A DNA stretch of 64,000 nt, taken from assembly GCA_964035575.1 (NCBI GenBank), contig OZ037930.1, positions 744,001 through 808,000 on the forward strand, given 5' to 3'. How positions within the stretch are numbered: the first letter of the stretch is position 1; the number at the start of each line of letters is the position of its first letter. Shown here in pieces: positions 52,552-61,485 of the stretch. Both the position numbers and the translations under genes were made by a program. The notes beneath the pieces are model-generated. The model was not told the origin of the DNA. It saw nothing but the letters and a program-made list of their open reading frames with translations, and made no database searches. Source of the stretch: Rhynchopus sp. YZ270_cl-10. Its lineage: Eukaryota > Euglenozoa > Diplonemea > Diplonemida > Diplonemidae.

Positions 52552-52691
52552 CCAAAAAGTTCACTCACGAGAAGGCCTCTGATCTCTCGGGCCTTTCTTT
52601 TCAGAAATTTTAAAAAAAAAATACTGGGCTTAGTCCCCCCTCTTTCTCCCCTCTTGCTCCACTCTCACTCTGTATCCTTCCGTGCCACTTC

Positions 52692-55208
52692 TCAGAGGAA
52701 TTCTATGGCCACACTTTCAAGGTAGTTGATCGAGGTCACCTGCGCGGCTTTAATCTTCGCTATAGTATCCGCCTCTTGGGAGCTACTGCTCGCGAGTGCC
52801 AGAGCCTCCTCGTAGTCTGCAGTGAAATATAGCTTCATGGCTGCGTTGTGGGTATAGTTTGGGTCCTGCTGTTCACCTGCCTCGACCTGGTACATCCACT
52901 CCTCCTCCTCCACCTTCTTCAATTCCCCGACAGAATAGATCGCCAGTTTCGTCTCTGTCGAGAATTTTGGAAATTTGATCTGCTCCTCCAACCTCGCGTA
53001 GTAGTAGTTCCCTACATCGTTATGGGCAATGGCGCAGACCAATAACTCTGTGGAGAAGACCCTGTTCAGGCGTTCCATGACGTGCATCAGAGGGACAATG
53101 TGGCCGATCGTAGTGTACTTCATCATCCCTTCGCACCCCATGTTGCCACATAAAGATTTTCCGGAGGATACTGCCATAGATAGGTTGAGGCTGGCTGCAG
53201 TCTTCTGGTAAGCGCTGATTTCTTTGCATGTTCTCACAGCGGCACAACCGTGTGAAGTGCATGTCTTCATTGCGTTGAAAAGGAAGGTCACGCGGTCGCC
53301 AGAGAATCCTTCTGGCACCCCCCGGTGAGTGTGGCAAAGTTGGATGGCGTTCTGAATGAACTGCTCGTGGTGTTTCATGTGGTCGCTCTTTCCGGCCAAA
53401 AAGCCAACAACGTTCACAACCGCACTGCTCACCTTTTTGTTGCGTATGTCGACAACAAAGACTGCCAAGGCCTTTTCGTTCGCGCGGAAAGAGGATGAGC
53501 TGTGTGAGTGGCGCGAGTGGCGCGAGACACAGCTTTTGGGTGTGTCTTCTTCGCTTTTTACGCTTCCGTACAACGTTCCGCTCTCGTCGCCGTCGCCGTC
53601 GTCGGTGTTGTCAGAGACGCACAGAACGGACTGCGGCATGTAGTTGCGGTACTCCTTGAGGTTTGTGACCATGGTGAAGAAGGATAGCTGCATGCCGGCC
53701 ACCTCGTTCAGAATGCTCAATCCTTTGTGCTCCTCCACTTCCTCGAGCTTCATGATGGCAACGCTCGCCATTTCCGCGCGGAGCTTCAGAATGGGGCCAG
53801 TCACCTTCAGAATCAGCAGAAAGCTGAGAACAAGCAGAAAACAAGCAGTGACGCAAATCAGAATCACCAGCACAATGCGATCCATTTTGAGCTGGTCGTC
53901 GATCTCCTTTGACGCTTTGTCAATGCTGGTTTTTGTGACGGCAATTTGCTCGTCCACTTGTCCGAGGACGTACTTTCTGTCCACAGTCACGACAACCCAC
54001 CAGTCAATCCCTCGTTCCTCGTAGGGCACGACCTGCAGGAAAAACGATTCGTTCAAAATGGTGTACTCATGAATGTCCCCCATTGCACGAACCGCGTCGT
54101 AGGTCCCGTTCACGGAGTCGATGTACTTCGCTGTCTCGCTGATGATGGGGTCAGTTGCGTTGGAGGGGGGGATCGTGTACGTGGTGGCGTAGTACTCACC
54201 TTCATCCCACTGAACATAAACGGACTTCCCACGGCTAACACCAGTGAGGATGAGATCGGTGCCGAGCCAGGAGCTACGCATGGTAGTGTAGATCGTCGTT
54301 TTGCCTGGCAGAACAAGTCCGCTGAGGAAGTCGGTGACACCACGAATGTCGACGGCTGCGTACACCATCCCAAGCTTGTCTTGATTAGGATCCGATCTGC
54401 TGGTGTAGGTCCCAAAGGCAAACACCGCAACGTAGTTACCAATCACCAGGGGAGGGGACCACGTCACCCCGTCTGTGCCAGGTGGGACCATCATCCCGAG
54501 AGGAAGCAGCCCGTAGAAGAACGCAGAGTTGTCGCCCTGTGAGCAGAGTGGGCTGGGCTCCGACCCGTTCGTCTTAACAGCGCTCCAGTCACAATCAGGG
54601 CCTGATATGTATCCCAGCTCTGGATAATGTGTTCCGTAGCCTGGCTTGACGGTGCCCCATGCGCCACGATACACAGCACTTATGCCTGTGGATGCGTCGT
54701 AGTCTGACCCGTTGTTTTGGACCACAAAGTGGTGGTGGTATTCGTTTCGAGGCCGCCTTATCGTTTCTTCGTCTTCTGAATAAATAATCTGAGCGAATTT
54801 GCGATTCGTGATGGCAAGTCCTGTAAGGCCGACCGTGTTGAAGCGGTCATAAAGGGAGTACAGTGTCGATCGCTTCGACTCGAGGAACGGCCAACTCTCG
54901 GCTAGAGCCTGGTCGTCGGTCGTCATCATGTTCATCACCAGGCTCTCAGAAAGGTGGCGAAACTTCTCAAAAAATTTGCTGATCTTGTCGATTGTTGTGC
55001 TCCGGACATTTGACAAGTAGTCGGTGGTGCGCGCATTGACTGTGTCCTTCCCAACCATAAAACAAGTGTCAACGGATTCGCTGCGGCTCTTCTTCGTCTT
55101 GTTCAAGGCATCGTCACCGCTGGTCACTGTCAAAACAGTGCATATCACTCCAGTAATCACAACACAGCAAACGGTCAGCAAGTTGAAAGTGACCTTTAAG
55201 TTTGGCAT
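52692..55208 (-). CDS. Receptor-type class III cyclase homologue, catalytic site degenerate
   Basis: 838 residues. Transmembrane segments at ~9-28 and ~444-468 bracket an extracellular region of ~410 residues with N-glycosylation sites and a Cache-like sensor plan (GMVYAAVDIRGVTDF; WWVVVTVDR just before the second segment). A HAMP-like stretch follows (VTGPILKLRAEM). Residues ~580-735 align with a class III nucleotidyl cyclase domain: VVDIRN (D587) and GFSGDRV (D638) fit the metal aspartates, and CGNMGCEGMMKYTTIG fits the GNIGS..yTviGd block. The VNxAxR motif that stabilises the transition state reads VPLMHVM, losing both Asn (now Pro706) and Arg (now Val710). Cyclase activity is therefore doubtful, and it may be a partner or sensor. 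The last ~55 residues look TPR-like (AMKLYFTADYEEAL). Probably at the cell surface. Confidence 0.8.
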   Translation of the reverse strand: MPNLKVTFNLLTVCCVVITGVICTVLTVTSGDDALNKTKKSRSESVDTCFMVGKDTVNARTTDYLSNVRSTTIDKISKFFEKFRHLSESLVMNMMTTDDQALAESWPFLESKRSTLYSLYDRFNTVGLTGLAITNRKFAQIIYSEDEETIRRPRNEYHHHFVVQNNGSDYDASTGISAVYRGAWGTVKPGYGTHYPELGYISGPDCDWSAVKTNGSEPSPLCSQGDNSAFFYGLLPLGMMVPPGTDGVTWSPPLVIGNYVAVFAFGTYTSRSDPNQDKLGMVYAAVDIRGVTDFLSGLVLPGKTTIYTTMRSSWLGTDLILTGVSRGKSVYVQWDEGEYYATTYTIPPSNATDPIISETAKYIDSVNGTYDAVRAMGDIHEYTILNESFFLQVVPYEERGIDWWVVVTVDRKYVLGQVDEQIAVTKTSIDKASKEIDDQLKMDRIVLVILICVTACFLLVLSFLLILKVTGPILKLRAEMASVAIMKLEEVEEHKGLSILNEVAGMQLSFFTMVTNLKEYRNYMPQSVLCVSDNTDDGDGDESGTLYGSVKSEEDTPKSCVSRHSRHSHSSSSFRANEKALAVFVVDIRNKKVSSAVVNVVGFLAGKSDHMKHHEQFIQNAIQLCHTHRGVPEGFSGDRVTFLFNAMKTCTSHGCAAVRTCKEISAYQKTAASLNLSMAVSSGKSLCGNMGCEGMMKYTTIGHIVPLMHVMERLNRVFSTELLVCAIAHNDVGNYYYARLEEQIKFPKFSTETKLAIYSVGELKKVEEEEWMYQVEAGEQQDPNYTHNAAMKLYFTADYEEALALASSSSQEADTIAKIKAAQVTSINYLESVAIEFL

Positions 55209-56114
55209 GTTGTGAGGAGTGGGAAGTGGGCAATAGGATATGTGGAAAGCAGAGACGTGTAAAAAGAGTGTAGTGTAGAGAGGTCTGCTGTGTTCCGTTG
55301 TACAGGGTTTTTGAAATAAAAATTATTTGGGCGCAAGATGTCCACTACCGGTGTGTGCAGCCGTGTTGCGTCGAAGTGTGTGTATCTGTGTGTGGGTGCC
55401 ACACGCGTCCAGTCTCCCGTAGGTAGTTCGTGTTATTAACCCAATGCCGCGCTGATCAGAGATCAGCCACAATCAAAGGACTGTGGCTGTGTGTTTGCGG
55501 GGTTTTGTGTGTTGACGATTGCTTCATTATTATTTGTTTTGAAGGAACAAAAGAGTAAAACAGTGAGGTGGGGGGAGGAACGCTTTTAGAAGACGAGAGG
55601 GAGCTAAGCAGAGAAAAACGTTAGTGGAGAAAAACAAGAAGTTTGCTGATGCATGAGTTGGGTGTGTGTTGGAGAATACAACTCAGGCGAGAAAAGTTCA
55701 CGAGTGCAGTTATCTCTTTTTCACAAAGAATAAGAACAAGAATGAAAAGAAGCAACAAAAGTAGAAAAGCAAAAAAAAGCGAATTATGTTGCTCACGTTA
55801 GAAAAAGCTAAAAAGCAAACGCAACACCTTATCGGGTGTGGGCAACATACAAACAAGACCGGCAGAAACAGAGAGCTTTCGCCCTGCTGCTGTTGTTGCA
55901 GTTTATGTTTTATGATGTATATTGTATAACGCAAACAAGTCCGGCAGAAATAGAGGGCTTTCACCCTGCTGTTATTGTTATATCTTATGTTTCGTGTGGT
56001 ATGTTATGTGCTGTGTGCTTTCCCTCTCAGAATATGCAAAAGTAAGCCAGATAAAATACACTACTCGCGCATGCGATGTAGGTGAACACTTCAGACGACG
56101 GTGTGTGTGCTACG

Positions 56115-56423
56115 TCACCCAGCGGTGTTCTGCCTCCTGAAACTGTACGTTTCGCTGCTTGTGTGGCATGTGAAGTCCGCACCCTCCACCTTCTTCACGT
56201 TCGTGGTCATCTTTTCGGTTGTGTTCCCGCCATCTCCTTCCCTCGTCCCGTGCAGCACCTCCTCGTGCACATCTGCACCAGTCTCCTCGCACTTGCTGCT
56301 GGTCACCTCTCGGTTTGTGGTCCACCCCTCCTTCTCAAGCTGCTCTGCAATCACCTTCGTGTCGTTTGTTGACCGCAGAGACAAACTCTTGCCGTGGTCC
56401 GCCGTGACCATCGTGTCTGTCAT
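56115..56423 (-). CDS. Hypothetical 102-residue protein, tandem copy 1
   Basis: ATG at 56423, 36 nt after an AATATATTTGCAG acceptor ending at 56459 that is kept in copy 2. The product starts MTDTMVTADHGKSL and is hydrophilic, with no signal or membrane segment (KVIAEQLEKEGWTTNREV; DVHEEVLHGT). The open frame reaches further upstream, but only through the acceptor and GT-rich repeat. I do not recognise a family. It differs from copy 2 at about eight residues, a high share of the nucleotide differences, so purifying selection is not evident. It could be a short real gene or non-coding sequence that happens to stay open in both units. Confidence 0.4.
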   Translation of the reverse strand: MTDTMVTADHGKSLSLRSTNDTKVIAEQLEKEGWTTNREVTSSKCEETGADVHEEVLHGTREGDGGNTTEKMTTNVKKVEGADFTCHTSSETYSFRRQNTAG

Positions 56424-57389
56424 ATTGAACGGTTGTGCGAGCAAAAGTGTAATAGAACCTGCAAATATATTATAATTATATGTGTGTGCGTCCGTGTTGC
56501 GTTGAAGTGTGTGTATCTGTGTGTGGGTGCCACACGCGTCCAGTCTCCCGTAGGTAGTTCGTGTTATTAACCCAATGCCGCGCTGATCAGAGATCAGCCA
56601 CAATCAAAGGACTGTGGGTGTGTGTTTGCGGGGTTTTGTGTGTTGACGATTGATTCATTATTATTTGTTTTGAAGGAACAAAAGAGTAAAACAGTGAGGT
56701 GGAGGGAGGAACGCTTTTAGAAGACGAGAGGGAGCTAAGCAGAGAAAAACGTTAGTGGAGAAAAACAAGAAGTTTGCTGATGCATGAGTTGGGTGTGTGT
56801 TGGAGAATACAACTCAGGCGAGAAAAGTTCACGAGTGCAGTTATCTCTTCTTCACAAAGAATAAGAACAAGAATGAGAAAAAGGAACAAAAGTTGAAAAG
56901 CAAAAAAAAGCGAATATAGTTGCTCACGTTAGAAAAAGCTAAAAAGCAAACGCAACACCTCATCGGGTGTGGGCAACATACAAAGAAGGCAGGCAGAAAC
57001 AGAGGGCTTTCGCTCTGCTGTTGTTGTTACATTTTATGTTTTGTGTAGTATGTTATGTGCTGTGTGCTTTCCCTCTCAGAACCCAGGCAAGAAAAGTTCA
57101 CGGGGTAAGTTATCTCTTCTTCACAAAGAACAAGAGCGAGAAGAAGCAACAAAAGTTAAAAAAAGCAAAAAGGGCGAAAATATAGTTGCTCACGTAAATA
57201 TGAAAACACAAAATCAAACTCAACACCTCATCGGGTGTGGCCAACATACAAACAAGGCAGGCAGAAACAGAGGGCTTTCACCCTGCTGTGTGCTTTTCCT
57301 CTCAGAATATGCGAAAGCAAGCCAGATAAAATACACTACTCGCGCATGCGATGTAGGTGAACACTTCAGACGACGGTGTGTGTGCTACG

Positions 57390-57698
57390 TCACCCAGCGG
57401 TGTTCTGCCTCCTGAAACTGTACGTTTCGCTGCTTGTGTGGCATGTGAAGTCCGCACCCTCCATCTTCTTCACGTTCGTGGTCATCTTTTCGGTTGTGTT
57501 CCCACCATCGCCCTCTCTCGTCCCGCGCAGCACCTCCTCGTGCACATCTGCACCAGTCTCCTTGCACTTGCTGCTGGTCACCTCTCGGTTTGTGGTCCAC
57601 CCCTCCTTCTCAAGCTGCTCTGCAATCACCTTCGTGTCGTTTGTTGGCCGCAGAGACAAACCTTTGCCGTGGCGTGTCGTGACAATCGTGTCTGTCAT
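57390..57698 (-). CDS. Hypothetical 102-residue protein, tandem copy 2
   Basis: ATG at 57698, same length and same TTTGCAG acceptor position as copy 1. Starts MTDTIVTTRHGKGL. Differences from copy 1 include M5I, A8T, D9R, S13G and S18P near the N-terminus, then E to K, H to R and V to M later. Both copies stay open over 102 codons with no indel, which weakly supports coding. Confidence 0.4.
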   Translation of the reverse strand: MTDTIVTTRHGKGLSLRPTNDTKVIAEQLEKEGWTTNREVTSSKCKETGADVHEEVLRGTREGDGGNTTEKMTTNVKKMEGADFTCHTSSETYSFRRQNTAG

Positions 57699-58288
57699 AT
57701 TGAACGGTTGTGCGAGCAAAAGTGTAAAAGAACCTGCAAATATATTATTAGTGTATATGTATGTGCATAGGTGTGTGTGTTTGATAACTACTAGGGGCAC
57801 CTCTTGCGCAGAATATGGCCCCAGGTGTGTGTGCGCATCCGTATTGCGTTGAAGTGTGTGCATGTGTTTGATAACGCATTTAGAGTGGGTAACGCCTGAA
57901 CGGAGTATAGCCCACTTGGGTATGTGTGTGGGTGCCACATGCGTCCAGTCTCCTATGTTATTAACCCAAGGCTGCGCTTATCAGAGATCACCCACAATCA
58001 AAGGACTGTGGGTGTGTGTGTTTGCGGGGTTTTGTGTGTTGACGATTGATTCATTATACTTTTTTTTGGAAGAACAAAAAAAAGAGCAAAAAACAGTGAG
58101 GTGGGGGGAGAGGAACGCTTTTTTAGAAGAGATCTCGTGCCCATCTGAATCCTTCCTTTGTTTTATTTCTGTTTTGTTTCTATTGCAGCAAAAGATGTCC
58201 ATGGCCTACGGAGGGGCATCAAAACGCAACAAAAGCAGCCACAAAAAAGGGGGGAGGGAGGGAGAGAGAAAGATTAAAGCAAATATAA

Positions 58289-58335
58289 GAAAAGTTTATA
58301 AGATGATCCTAAGCCTCTCGTGCTTTGTCACCTTA
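58289..58335. repeat. F3 hairpin mini-repeat
   Basis: GAAAAGTTTATAAGATGATC, CTAAGCCTCTCGTGCTTTG and TCACCTTAG; lies ~35 bp from foldback element 3. Confidence 0.7.
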
Positions 58336-58371
58336 GTCATTTTTTAGATACCTTAGATAATATATATTATT

Positions 58372-59153
58372 ATCGTGAATTTATTTTCCAGTATTTCACG
58401 CACAGGTGGAAACAGCCCGAGGGGAAGCATTTTTTCCCGAGGGCGAAGCCCGAGGGGAAAAATGCTTCCCCGAGGGCTGTTTCCACCTGTAAGTGAAATA
58501 CTGGTATAAATTCACGAAAATATATTATTTTATCTCCAAATGAGACCATGAATTTCACAACCCGTTTTCACGTACAAAGAGAAGAGGGTGGGATGGTTAT
58601 TTTTATGATGATTTTTGATTCAGTTTTTTTATGTGGAACTCTTAGCGCTGGACAGCGCCTTGAGCCAGAACTGGTGCAGCGGGTTTGTGGCGCTTACGCG
58701 GCTGTACTTCTGATGAAGATGAGGAAGACGATGACGATAAGTCACTTGTGTTCGTGTCGGACTCACTCTCCACAGGTGCCCTCGTACGTTTTTGAGGTGT
58801 CATTTGGGATTTTGGAAGAATATTGGGAAAAAAAAACGGTGTGTATCCTTGGTTTGTGTGCTACAGAAAATTAACTGAAAAATGCGTTTGAGACCCCTAG
58901 AATGGCTCAAAATGCCTCTTTTCTGGCTTTAATTGCAAAATTGGGCCTCCAAAGGCCTCCAAAAAAATTTTCGAGAGTTCAGTTCTACGATTTTCTGAGC
59001 GTGAATTTATTTTTCTGAGCGTGAATTTATTTTTCTGAGCGTGAATTTATTTTTCTGAGCGTGAATTTATTTTTTGAGCGTGAAATACCGGAAAATAAAT
59101 TCACGCACCTCCTTCACGATTTTGTGAAGGGGCGTGAAATTCATGGTCTCAAG
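58372..59153. mobile_element. GA-hairpin foldback element 3, with gene-like interior
   Basis: Left hairpin 58375-58520: CCAGTATTTCAC..CAGGTGGAAACAGCCC-GA-GGGG, then TTTTTTCCC-GA-GGGC-GAA-GCCC-GA-GGGGAAAAA, CCCC-GA-GGGCTGTTTCCACCTG and GTGAAATACTGG. Second arms GAGACCATGAATTTCAC (58542) and GTGAAATTCATGGTCTC (59137). Near the right end TTTTCTGAGCGTGAATTTA is repeated four times, followed by GTGAAATACCGGAAAATAAA. The middle (58630-58800) is coding-like, with an acidic run (DEDEEDDDD) and VSDSLSTGALV in one plus frame. No full gene. Confidence 0.7.
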
Positions 59154-60135
59154 CGGGGATAAAAATAAACATAAAACCCCTCACACATACACAAAAGACA
59201 AACATATGGGTGCCCAAAACACCCACCGGTGTTTCTCCTGTTAGTCTCTCTATAACTGAACGCCTTGTCTTCGGCCACTCTCGCCGTGAGTCAGATCACG
59301 GTGTGCATGCGCACGAAGCCAAAGGGGAGACAACAAAGGGAGAACCACCTGAAAGGGTGTCAAGGGACGTAGTGTGAGTGAAGTGGCGGCACCTCCAGCC
59401 CGTGCCAGGCTCTTCTCTATATGCGGGCGCAGTGTGCATCCGTCTAGCTAATGTGAGTCGAACGAACATCAGGTTCGCGTATAGTAAGGTAGAAAAAGGT
59501 GGAAAAGCAAGAGAAGAGGAAGTATATAAAAATAGATAACGACGGCAGGATATAAAAAGAATAAAAAAAAAACTTTTTTTTCCGTTCGCTCCGCTTGATG
59601 TGCTTTTTTTTTTCTCGCTGAAGTGTTGTGTGTGATGGGAAAACAGTGAGTGAGTGAGTGAGTGAGAAAAAACACAAGCTGGCGGGCACGCACCTTCCTC
59701 CGTCGTTTCTATTTCCTATTGTCAAGTACCTTGATATATTTCAACATATGCATTCAATCAATTGATAGCATAGGAGGGCTATTTCAAGTGCCTTGAAATA
59801 CAAAAAAAATTTTTTTTTGAAAAAAAAGGTAAAGCCACATCGTGTCAGTCCACTTCTTGAAGGGGAGGCACTCAAGCCACTCCAAACTAGCGAAGTCATG
59901 ACACTGCCAAGAAGAGAGAGCGAACACAAAAAAAAAAACATGTGTTTACCCCCCTCTTAATGCTTTTTGGGGTTTGTGTTTATGGAGAATAAAACACGCA
60001 CGATAAAAGCGTTAGTAAACGGGATTTGTGCACTTTGTTGTCTTGCAGACTGAAACAAAAATAGTGGAGCAATAACAAACGAAATAGTGGGGGGGAGGGT
60101 AAGCACAGCCAAGGGACGTCGCGGCAAAAAAGAAA
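59154..60135. other. Intergenic, one R1 repeat
   Basis: Contains R1 (59575-59736) and A/T runs. 59220-59460 is of balanced composition without a supportable gene. 59960-60135 is the 3' flank of the lyase gene. Confidence 0.5.
59575..59736. repeat. R1 repeat
   Basis: CCGTTCGCTCCGCTTGATG, GCTGAAGTGTTGTGTGTGAT, (GTGA)n, ACACAAGCTGGCGGGCACGC and TCCTATTGTCAAGTACCTTG. Confidence 0.7.
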
Positions 60136-61485
60136 TCACAATACACGGCAACTCCATCCTGCACGGTCGCACGACGTCCGGCATTGGGCGTACCATTGGT
60201 TCTTTTCGTAACACTGAGCACCTGCCACGCAACATGCGGGGCTGTTCTTGCAGTTGGACCACAGCGAAACCGTTTTCCCAGTACAACTGGTCGACGGGGG
60301 TTGGGGGCCGGTAGTAACTGGGGGTCTTGTTGCTGGTGAGGGTGTTGCGGGTGGTTGCGGTGCTCGGGTGGGCTGCGGAGAGACTGGAGACCTCCGGCAT
60401 TGGGCGTACCATTGGGACTGCACGTAACACTGTGTACCTGCCTCGCAACATGCGGGGCTGTTCTTGCAGTTGGACCACAACGGAAGCGTTTTCCCAGTAC
60501 AACTGGACGGGGGTTGAGGGCCAGTAGTAACCGGGGGTCTTGTTACTGGTGAGGGGGTTCTCGGTGCGAGGGTTTGCGGTGCTCGGGTGGGCTGCGGAGG
60601 GACTGGGGTCGATGGGCGAGGAGTGTCCGGGACCGGCGGAGAAGGAGGGGTAGGCCCACGTGCTCCGTGTGTCAGCGAATAGTACTTGGCCTCGACGTAG
60701 TCGGTGCTGTCCCCTTCGTTGTTCCCGTTGTACACACCAGCCTTGAAGTACAACCACTCCTTCCTGTAGCCCTGAGACACGGTGATCTGCTTGACAAAGG
60801 TCCTGCCGAGGTGGTTCGTCACTGACACTGTCATCTCGTCGCCGTGCAGGTCGATGACGTACCCCCACTGCACCCCCAACGGGATGCCCTCCGAAGGGTC
60901 TGACCCGCTGCTGCTTTTGAAGCCAAACAACATGTGGTAGGCGGTTTGGCCTGTGAGGGGGTCTACTGTGGCGAACCACACGGACCCGTGAGTGTGGTCG
61001 GGAAGCTTCCTGTAGTAGAGGCGGATGACTTCGTCGTCTTTGGAGCGGATCTGGGCAACGACGAGACGGCCAATCTTGTGTTTGCTGCCGCCCGTTGTGG
61101 ACACGTGTTCGATGCTCAGTGTTGCACGCAGCACGCCATCGACACGAGCTGCCTGGTCCTGGTTGGAACTGCTCGCAGTGCTTGTCACCCAATTCCTCCC
61201 GAAGTCATGCAGTCCACCGTTTCCATCCAGCGCCTCCCGCAGCTCTGCCCTCACGTAGACCGACCCAGACGTTGTTTGCCCTTTGTTAGGTGCCTTAAAC
61301 GTAGGACACCCATCCGCATCCCACCGCACGAAGTCCTTGTAGTCCTTCTTGGACACGAGAGGGTTGGTGCTTGATTGTGTGTAGAAGTTGTTGTTGTCGG
61401 GCAGCTGGATGGCCCATTCGGAGAAGTCCATCGTACGGCAGGTCCCAACTGCAGCAACGCAAAGCCATGCACAGACACTCAACAT
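60136..61485 (-). CDS. Secreted PL7 alginate-lyase-like enzyme with two CBM1 modules
   Basis: 449 residues. Signal peptide at ~1-16 (MLSVCAWLCVAAVGTC). Catalytic region ~19-275 has family PL7 landmarks: RAELRE (79-84), AQIRSKDDE (144-152) and YFKAGVYN (246-253). The usual QIH/QVH motif reads QIR, so the catalytic His is Arg147, and YNQ reads YNG. Two proline/threonine-rich linkers each lead to a ~36-residue cysteine module (329-364 and 401-436; LWSNCKNSPACC, AG.QCY, WYAQCR) matching the fungal-type cellulose-binding module CBM1. Expected to act outside the cell on alginate or a related uronate polymer, anchored to cellulose. CBM1 is mostly a fungal and oomycete module, so both parts suggest lateral acquisition or domain shuffling. 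Activity is uncertain given the missing His. Confidence 0.85.
   Translation of the reverse strand: MLSVCAWLCVAAVGTCRTMDFSEWAIQLPDNNNFYTQSSTNPLVSKKDYKDFVRWDADGCPTFKAPNKGQTTSGSVYVRAELREALDGNGGLHDFGRNWVTSTASSSNQDQAARVDGVLRATLSIEHVSTTGGSKHKIGRLVVAQIRSKDDEVIRLYYRKLPDHTHGSVWFATVDPLTGQTAYHMLFGFKSSSGSDPSEGIPLGVQWGYVIDLHGDEMTVSVTNHLGRTFVKQITVSQGYRKEWLYFKAGVYNGNNEGDSTDYVEAKYYSLTHGARGPTPPSPPVPDTPRPSTPVPPQPTRAPQTLAPRTPSPVTRPPVTTGPQPPSSCTGKTLPLWSNCKNSPACCEAGTQCYVQSQWYAQCRRSPVSPQPTRAPQPPATPSPATRPPVTTGPQPPSTSCTGKTVSLWSNCKNSPACCVAGAQCYEKNQWYAQCRTSCDRAGWSCRVL

Larger units (their letters stand above)
55355..58120. repeat. Tandem segmental duplication (two full units and a partial third)
   Basis: Unit 1 55355-56483, unit 2 56484-57821, partial unit 3 57822-58120. 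Each starts around GTGTTGCGT(C/T)GAAGTGTG and contains CACACGCGTCCAGTCTCC, GATCAGAGATCAGCCACAAT and AAACAGTGAGGTGG. A ~75-bp subrepeat (CATCGGGTGTGGGCAACAT, CAGAAACAGAGGGCTTTC) appears twice in each full unit. Units 1 and 2 each carry one minus-strand 102-codon gene. Confidence 0.85.

Noticed and set aside
58548-58874. 108-codon plus frame in foldback element 3 as a gene
   Set aside because: Begins inside the inverted arm; only a short middle part looks protein-like and in another frame.
59957-61192. 411-codon minus frame overlapping the lyase gene
   Set aside because: An alternative frame of the lyase gene; arginine- and proline-rich with no domain, whereas the other frame has a signal peptide, PL7 motifs and CBM1 cysteines.
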